Shown in pieces: positions 57,121-64,000 of a DNA stretch of 64,000 bases. A model generated the notes under the pieces. The model did no database searches and was not told the DNA's origin. It worked only from the letters and a program-made list of their open reading frames with translations. The DNA is from Orobanche coerulescens (Eukaryota > Streptophyta > Magnoliopsida > Lamiales > Orobanchaceae). The DNA lies in NCBI GenBank assembly GCA_033398695.1, contig CM065815.1:13856501-13920500 (forward strand), written 5' to 3'. The position numbers and the translations under genes are program-made. Numbering within the stretch: position 1 is the first letter of the stretch; each line of letters begins with the position of its first letter.

Positions 57121-59232
57121 TGTAATATCCGCAATTTTTGATTTTTGGTAAATTTCTTTTTCGGCCGGAGTCCGTTTTGACGGCTCGCTCATGACCGTTT
57201 CGTCATTCTGAGAATGATTAATTCTACACTTTTTGTCATCCGAGTTCGTTTGGGTGTTGTTTTGTTGAGTTCTGTGCTTTTTAGCGACTTTTTCGCACTT
57301 GAGTTCGATTCTTGCGAATCTCGTCCGAATCAGCTTCGAATTTCCGCAAGTCCGTTTAACTTTGTTAGACGTGTTGTGAACTTCGGTTTGGTTATTCGAT
57401 CACGTATCGTGATTTCCGGGCGCTTGGGCCATTTTGTAATTTCTTGAAAGTTACGGGTATCCATATCTCAGATTTGTCATCTTGACCCTTTTCTTGGTCG
57501 CGTATGATTAATTATTGCATTACGCTTTCATCTCGAAGTCGTTGATGTCGTCCGCGAACTTTTCGCCGTGTTCGCCTGGCCCGTATTCGAAATCGAGGCA
57601 TCGGGTCGTGGGCGGCCGAAAGTACCGGCCGACCGGCATCGCCGGTCTTTGGGCACCGCCGAAAGGTGCCCAGTGTAATATGTCGAACAAATCAGATCGT
57701 GTGCCGCGGCACACCCATCCGGCAAGCCGCTGCAAGCAGCCAAAGCGCCGCAGACACTGTCCGGTGCCGCGCACACTCGTGTGTCTTCCGCGACCAAAAC
57801 TAATCAGACTGTGCCGCGGCACGCAGCCGCGGCCGCTGAACAATGCCAAAACCTCGAGTAAATTTTTCGCCTGCCGCGGCACACGGCGGTATTTGCGCAG
57901 CCTCGTCCTTATTAGACGAGATCGGTCGTCTCCTCCCCATTTTTCACCGCATCGCGAGAGAAGTGAGAGAGAGGGGGAGAACCGCCGATTTCTTAACTTG
58001 GGGGCCGATTTTCATCATTTTTCTTCGGTTGTGAAGCCCGGCAATCAATCTAACGCGTGTTCTACGGATCTTAGTACTCGAATCTTCCAAGGTAATGTTC
58101 TAAAACCCTATTTCGATTAATTTGGGGGTTTTGGGATTTTCTTCCGATTAGTTCCGCTTTGGTGGATTCATGATGTATACGATTAATATTGTTAGTATCG
58201 TTAGTTTTCCTACGGATTCATGGGTATTTTGTGGATTTTTATGGATTCGAGAGGGTTTGGTTGTGGTCCGCCTCGTTGTTATTTTTGTATGAATATACAT
58301 GAATCGTAGGCGGGTTCCGTGTATTCCATTTCCGTAATCGTCTAGAGTTGGTTGTGATTGTGTTATCCGAATCGTTAGGTTCATTCCGCGGTTCCTTGCG
58401 GTCGTGTTCAACTCTTCCGCTCCGCTCGTGTCGCCGTCTATTTAATCGAGGCAAGTATCCTTATGAACTTACAATCTTGACATAGTAGTTTTGTATGAGA
58501 AATCGTGTGTGTGTGTATGCTCACCGCGGGTTAGATCCGACGGGTCTCGGTAGGGTTCCACGGCCGTGGGACCGCGAGCTTGCTTTTAACCATCAAGGGT
58601 TAGATCCGACGGGGTCTCGGTAGGGATCCACGAAGCTGTGGGTCCGCGGTTAATTGTGGTGAATTTTTACAAATGTTGTTTGATCATTGGCATTTCCGGA
58701 AATGAGTATTTTGGAACTATGTTTTCTTTATTGCATGCATTACTATATGTGTAAGATGTAAGTTGTTCATCTGGTTACTTGTACTAGCGTAATTGCTAAC
58801 CCCTCTGGGGACCCGTTGTCGGGGAAATTCTTGTTATGGATTTCAGGTTATGTTCAGCCAGACGAGCGGGCGCTGGGATGGTACGAGGATGTCGGCCAAG
58901 GTTGTTGACATGTGCAATCGAGTCTTGTTAATTTCTACCGTCTCTTTTGATGTGGTTGTTTTCCAAATTGTAAACTTATAGATTGTACTCGCGAGTACTT
59001 AGGCTTTTCCTTTCGGGTTGTGAATTGTCTTCGTTGGAGTTAATGTAATTGTCGGTTGATGTTTATTATGCCGGTTGTACCGGGCGTGTTGTTTTATGTT
59101 CTTGTGGTTGATAATTGTTTCCTTGCTAACCGAGATGGTTAGTCGAGTGGTGTTTTCTTGTGTTAGCCTGGTGGGTCCCATGTAGGGGTCCACGGCGCTG
59201 TAATACACCTCGAATGTCTTGGGGGTGTTACA
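57121..59232 (+). repeat. element H 5' LTR
   Basis: TGTAATATCCGCAATTTTTG...GGGGGTGTTACA, about 2,112 bp. The backbone is close to G, but the dyads here are TGCCGCGGCACA (57,705-57,890), a perfect palindrome core GTGCCGCGGCAC. Two TAGATCCGACGGG repeats lie at 58,525-58,660. Hairpin pair TAGC-GTAATT-GCTA and CCCC-TCT-GGGG at 58,785-58,810. No clear TATA box found. Confidence 0.82.
57705..57890 (+). promoter_or_regulatory. GTGCCGCGGCAC dyad cluster in H 5' LTR
   Basis: GTGCCGCGGCAC or near copies at about 57,710, 57,763 (shortened), 57,812 and 57,874. Counterpart in the 3' LTR from 63,800 to the window edge. Confidence 0.6.
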
Positions 59233-59237
59233 GAAAA

Positions 59238-59249
59238 TGGTATCAGAGA
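59238..59249 (+). promoter_or_regulatory. element H primer binding site
   Basis: TGGTATCAGAGA, 5 bp after the 5' LTR. Confidence 0.68.
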
Positions 59250-62200
59250 TCTAGGTTTATGGATACCTAGGCTTGTTGGTTATTTGGGTCTAGTTGTGTT
59301 TTGTTTTGCACATTGTCACACCGCTGCCGGCATCTCAGTACATCCAGTGCTCGTAAGTTTTCCTTACTCGATTCTCTTGTTTTCTCGTATTGAAATTCCA
59401 CTTCTTGAACCGTGATTGCCTCACCGTACTTATCGTCGAGTTGTTTCTCGACCCATCCGGTTGTGTACTTGATTCTAGTATTGCGCCGTCCTTTATCTCT
59501 CTCGAATATGTGCGCCGCTCGGCTTAACCGTTTGTCGTTTTGCGAGCCCTCCATCGCTAAACTTCCTAGCATTGGTGGGATCGTTGGTGATCGAAAGATC
59601 CGAGTTTTGCTCCGTGGTATATTGTGAGAGGGCTTGACTCTCTAGTCTTTTGTTGTATGATGGAATCTGTGTTTGGTAATTGCGATATACTAAGTGTATG
59701 TTGAGCCGAATGTACCGATGAGTTGGACACCGAAGGGTGCAGTATAAGGTAGAAGTTTTGAACATTGATATGTTCCGGTATAGGTATTGATGGCAGAGTT
59801 GTTGAGAAACTCACATAGCTGGTTTCGACATACGTCCAAATCGGTGATCTTTGGTTGCGTTGTTAAACTTGAAGAGATAGTTTGACATATGCTTGGAATT
59901 GGTATTTCCGAGTTGCGCTTTTTGAACTGGTGATTTTTGAATGTCGTATATGAGTGTGTTCGGGAATTGTTGGGACTTGGCTAATTATTGTTATTTACAA
60001 CCAATGTGTTTCTATTAATAATAATACATGCGGCGTGCATGCTTGAAAATTTCATAGACTTGATCGTATTGTGGGTTTTTGAAAAGTGACATGAATTTGG
60101 GCGAGCCAGCCTTGTATTTTCAAATAAAACCTTGTGTCGGTATTTAAAAGTTGTGTTTAAAAGTGTTTTAGGACATTTTATAAAATGCTACCGCTGTTAA
60201 GCCCTTGTCGTGTTTGAAAGGGTCTTGGAAACGATTTTTAACTTATTGGTTTTATTTTCGAATAACTAGAGTATACGATTTTAAAATCAGATTAGCCTGG
60301 GGGAAACCTAGGTTGTCGAGTCAAGTTGTGTTTGTTGAGTTTTGTCTTGTCGGATTTTGTCTGACTTAGTCACATCGCGACGCGTCGTTTGAGATCATTG
60401 GTCGTGATTAGTATCGAGTGGTGGTCGTCACTTACGTGCGACCTATGGGTGTTGAACTCCCTTCCTTGTGTTGTGCCTCGCGTGACACGAGTTAATTGTA
60501 TGATTAGTCGTTGAATGATGGAATCCTTCTGTGGATTTTGATTTCACGATATGTGTTTATTAGACTCTCGTATTTGGTTTATACGAGGAGTGTCGTCACT
60601 ACTGATGTATTTTCGTACCGTATTTTATCCATTGCGTGAGTTCTTTCAAACGGCTTTCGGTATTTTGCAAACTGAGTTTTATTTCGTAAAACCGATTCCT
60701 TGAATCAAGATTTGGCATTTTGGCCTTGAATATTTCATGATGGTTTGACATATGATTTTGTGAGCTTTGGGAAAATATTACCGTCATTGGTCTTTTTAGC
60801 ATTTTCGAAATGACATGGGAAATTGTGCTTAGCGTGTTAAATCCTTGTGAGAAAGGTTTACGGCCTGTAATTTTTCTGATGAGTTCTGTTGTTGTCTCTG
60901 TGGGTCGTTAGCGCACGCTACGCTTTGCAGCTAGCGCGCGCAAGAGTGCGTTGGTGGCACGCTAAGGGGAGGATAGCGCACGCTACCTGGTAGTTCGTGG
61001 CGCCCAGAGCTACCGGATCGGGCTCAAGTTCTCGTTAGCGCACGCTAACAAAGGTATTTTTGGTCGAGTTTTGTTTGGTGCCGTGATAGCGCACGCTAAC
61101 CTTAATGATTAGCGCACGCTAATTGTGTCGATATAAATCTGGACACCGATCTAGAAGTTGCATTTTTCTTCATTTCTTCTCCTTCCTCCATGAGTTTGAG
61201 ACGTAGCGACTCGGTTTCGCATCTCGGCTGATTTTTCTTCCATCCAAAGGTGTTTTGGAGTATCCTAGATGATTTTTAACATCATCTAATCCATTGTTCT
61301 TCGCCGAATCTAGGTATTTTCTTGAATCCCTAGAGTTGACTTTTTGGAGTTTTGTTCTTGATATCGTTTTCCATCCAGTTTTGATAAACCGATTGTTGTT
61401 TTAACGATGTTGTTAAACATATCCTGAGGATTGTATATTACTGTCGTGATTTTGAGCGATTTGATGCGTGTGATATGATGTGTTTAAGTGAATGTTGATA
61501 CGTGCGAATTTTGGGCATTTTGGCCTATTGTATACGAAAAACCTTGAGTATCTTAGAAAATAAAACTCGAGACGTACTTTTAAAATGAATTATTTTCTCA
61601 CAGTGCTCTCAAGATGCCTACTAGTGCTACGCTATGTTTCAAAATTATTCTACTTTGAGGATCAAAATATTTTGAGATATTTCTAATGATTTAGAAACGC
61701 ATTCGTTTAGACCCGAAGGTCGAAATAGCTGAAAAGTTTTAATTTAACGAAAGGTGTCTTCATTTTTTTTATTAAACGCAAGATAACTTCTTTTAAAAGT
61801 CTCGATGACGATGTTTGTACTACTTTTTGATATATGATACTCAAGATCAACTGACGCTTGCAAGTTATTTTCAAAAGATGGTTTTCGTTTTTAAAACCTA
61901 TCATTCCTATTTGTGGTCCGGGAATATATGCGTAATGTTCGTGCTATCATTAGGGTGTTAACCCCCGAGTTGTTGTTGAATTGGCGGTGTGAGCGTTGAG
62001 TAGTTCGCCACACAGTCGTCGTGGTAGCCTCTGTGAGGGGTGTGATATTGGTATTGGATGTTGTCGCCTCGTAGCGGTTTATGCGTTATCGCACATATGC
62101 GAGATGTTAGAGCTCGGGTTGGTATGATTATGTGCATCGGTGATTGTTCCGCGTCGTGTCGATTGCTTGTTATATTGTTACCTTGGTTCCGTTGTTGTGA

Positions 62201-63176
62201 GTTTCGGGAGCGAGGTCAAAGGTAATACCCGTACTATTTTGACTTCTATATCTTCTCTTTCTCCAGTCTATCGATTCGCTCGTGTTCATTGATACCTTCT
62301 GAACTCGATCTATACCTTGGTTTCACCATTCGAACGAGCTGTAATCTGGTTTTGAGTCGATCTGGTTATCGCTGTGACTTTTCCGAATCTGGTTCGACTA
62401 TTGTGAATCTTGTTCGGAGGTAACATCTTTTGGTTCTAATAGTTCTTTTATTCAAGTGGATCGGATTTTGAACTTCTGTATTTTCGGCTCTATCAACTCG
62501 TTTATGCTCGTTAACATTTCTGAACTTTCCTTATCCCTTGTTTTTTGTTGATCGAACGAGGGTGGTATTGTTTCGGAATGACTCGTTTGTCGTTGTGACT
62601 TTTCAATCGCTATTCCCTTTCCTGTGGATCTTATGGGAATGCACGTCTTGCTGTTCTCACCAGGTTATCCTGGGAGTTGTTGTTTGAATTTTATTACCCA
62701 ACGTGTTTCGGACATGATCGTTCGATTTTTGTTGTCTCAATCGTTTGCGTGTTCAGTTTTTGTTCCCGTTCGTGATTGTTGAGCGTTTAGGCTCCTTCGT
62801 AATTCCCTTAAGCTCGGGAAATTAGTCTCGTTTTCGATCTTCCAATCTTTAGGCGGTGGAATTCCGCATTTGTTCAGCGTTTGGCTCGCATTTTGTTTGA
62901 TGAACCGTTGGGTTGGTCAATCATATTGATTTTCGTTCGTTGTGTTTTGTGATTGCTCGGATAATTGACTTGATTGTATTATCCGTTTAATGACGCTTGT
63001 CACTCGTTGATTTTATTATCTCTACCGGTGACGTCGTGTTAGTCGCCCTAGAGCGTATTTTCTCGCCGTATGTCTCTTTGCGTTCCTTGCAGCGTTTCAC
63101 CGTCGGGCGCGAGTCTTCGGTTTTTGTATCTCGTCGAGTTTTCTAGGCAAGGGATATTGCTTCTCCTACTTATTTT
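59250..63176 (+). other. element H non-coding mosaic interior
   Basis: 59,250-59,360 resembles the F leader; 60,290-60,600 and 61,440-63,176 resemble the G interior. The piece between (about 60,608-61,440) is LTR-like: an end resembling the G LTR end (AAATCCTTGTGAGAAAGG), TAGCGCACGCTA dyads, TATAAAT at 61,132-61,138 and the G-type region after the TATA box. No gag or pol domain. Confidence 0.6.
60909..61138 (+). promoter_or_regulatory. internal LTR-like promoter fragment in H with five exact dyads
   Basis: Exact TAGCGCACGCTA at 60,909, 60,974, 61,036, 61,087 and 61,110, then TATAAAT at 61,132. An apparently complete dyad-plus-TATA module inside the body of another element. Confidence 0.62.
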
Positions 63177-63194
63177 AAGTTTCGGACGAAACTT
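63177..63194 (+). promoter_or_regulatory. pre-PPT palindrome of element H
   Basis: AAGTTTCGGACGAAACTT followed by CTTTTAAGGAGGGTAGAA. Confidence 0.68.
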
Positions 63195-63212
63195 CTTTTA
63201 AGGAGGGTAGAA

Positions 63213-64000
63213 TGTAATATCCGCAATTTTCGATTTTTGGTAAATTTCTTTTTCGGCCGGAGTCCGTTTTGACGGCTCGCTCATGACCGTTTCGGCATTC
63301 TGAGAATGATTAATTCTACACCTTTTTGTCATCCGAGTTCGTTTGGGTGTTGTTTTGTTGAGTTCTGTGCTTTTTAGCGACTTTTTCGCACTTGAGTTCG
63401 ATTCTTGCGAATCTCGTCCGAAACTGCTGTTTCGAATTTCCCGCAAGTCCGTTTAACTTTGTTAGACGTGTTGTGAACTTCGGTTTGGTTATTCGATCAC
63501 GTATCGTGATTTCTGGGCGTTTTGGGCCATTTTGTAATTTCTTGAAAGTTACGGGTATCCATATCTGTATTTGTCATCTTGACCCTTTTCTTGGTCGCGT
63601 ATGATTAATTATTGCATTACGTTTTCATCTCGAGTCGTTGATGTCGTCCGCGAACTTTTCGTCGTGTTCGTTCCGTCCGTATTCGGAAATCGAGGCATCG
63701 GGTCGTGGCGGCTGAGCAGCTGGCCGGCGGCGGTAATCGCCGAAGTGCCGGCAATCGCCGAGCAGCCTGGGCAGTGTAATATGTCGAACAAATCAGACCG
63801 TGTGCCGCGCACACCCATCCGTGTCGCGCACGGTGCCAGCGTGCCGCGCACACTGTCCGGCGCGGCACACTCGTGTGTCTTCCGCGACCAAAAACCAATC
63901 AGACCGTGTGCCGCGGCACACGCAGCCGTGCCGCGGCACAATGCCAAAACACAGGAGTAAATTTTCGGCTGTGCCGCGGCACACTTCGGCCGTGCCGCGG
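63213..64000 (+). repeat. element H 3' LTR, first part
   Basis: Matches 57,121-57,905 closely except in the stretch before and within the dyad cluster (63,705-63,900), where the sequences differ clearly. Cut by the window edge. Confidence 0.8.

Larger units (their letters stand above)
57121..64000 (+). mobile_element. element H: non-coding LTR element, mosaic interior (runs off right edge)
   Basis: 5' LTR 57,121-59,232, PBS, a 4.0-kb interior and the start of the 3' LTR at 63,213. The leader resembles F (AGGTTTATGGATACCTAG, and TGCTCGTAAGTTTTCC in both). Most of the rest resembles the G interior, with an LTR-like piece inside. It is inserted in the G 3' LTR, so it is younger than G. Confidence 0.78.

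Overview
This 64-kb window looks like plant nuclear heterochromatin, probably from an angiosperm with a large genome. It is built almost entirely of nested LTR retrotransposons. I see no host gene, rRNA, tRNA or CRISPR array. The taxonomic call rests on plant-type Ty3/gypsy lineages: Tekay/Del-like chromoviruses with a C-terminal chromodomain and a TGGTATCGGAGC-type primer binding site (PBS), and Tat-like elements with a GGGGGGCAAT polypurine tract (PPT) and antisense extra ORFs.

The left nest covers 1-21,674. Element A (minus strand) is a Tekay-like gypsy: 5' LTR 18,906-21,674, PBS, a long leader, then the start of gag running off the left edge. Its leader is split by array B (1,192-18,588, TSD ACATA). 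B is a head-to-tail LTR-gag-LTR-gag-LTR array of a Tat-like, gag-only element. The third LTR of B is split by element C (8,857-18,489, TSD GTCGC). C is a non-autonomous element with very long LTRs (about 3.57 kb) and a 2.5-kb non-coding interior. The order of insertion is therefore A, then B, then C.

A short piece follows (21,675-22,554) with a small Copia-like LTR. The second nest is the Tat-like element E (minus, 22,555 to about 46,930). Its 3' LTR is split by D (22,947-32,791, TSD TCGAA), a Tekay chromovirus with gag, protease, RT, RNase H, integrase and chromodomain all recognisable but broken. Next to the E LTR is an intron-containing antisense gene of the 'putative gypsy-type transposon' family, with its own TATA box and polyA signal. 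It is interrupted by F (35,667-44,571, TSD CGTCT), another Tekay chromovirus. A second, truncated paralogue of that gene lies tail-to-tail with the first.

From 46,930 to 50,893 there is an inverted-repeat (foldback-like) element with GTTACCCG subrepeats, holding a solo LTR. Element G (50,894-57,120, 3.1-kb LTRs, non-coding) then has its 3' LTR split by H (57,121 to the right edge). H is a non-coding mosaic with an internal LTR-like promoter fragment.

The main signal outside standard annotation is in the LTRs. Clusters of short GC-rich dyads sit mostly just upstream of the TATA box. The dyad TAGCG-NN-CGCTA is shared by LTRs with different backbones (C, F, G), while LTRs with the same backbone (A, G, H) carry different dyads. 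There is also a conserved double hairpin with compensatory change downstream of the TATA box, and a conserved AAGTTTCG...CGAAACTT hairpin just before the PPT, present even in elements with no coding capacity. Many differences between near-identical copies, and several frameshifts, fall at CAG/CTG sites and may be consensus errors rather than biology.
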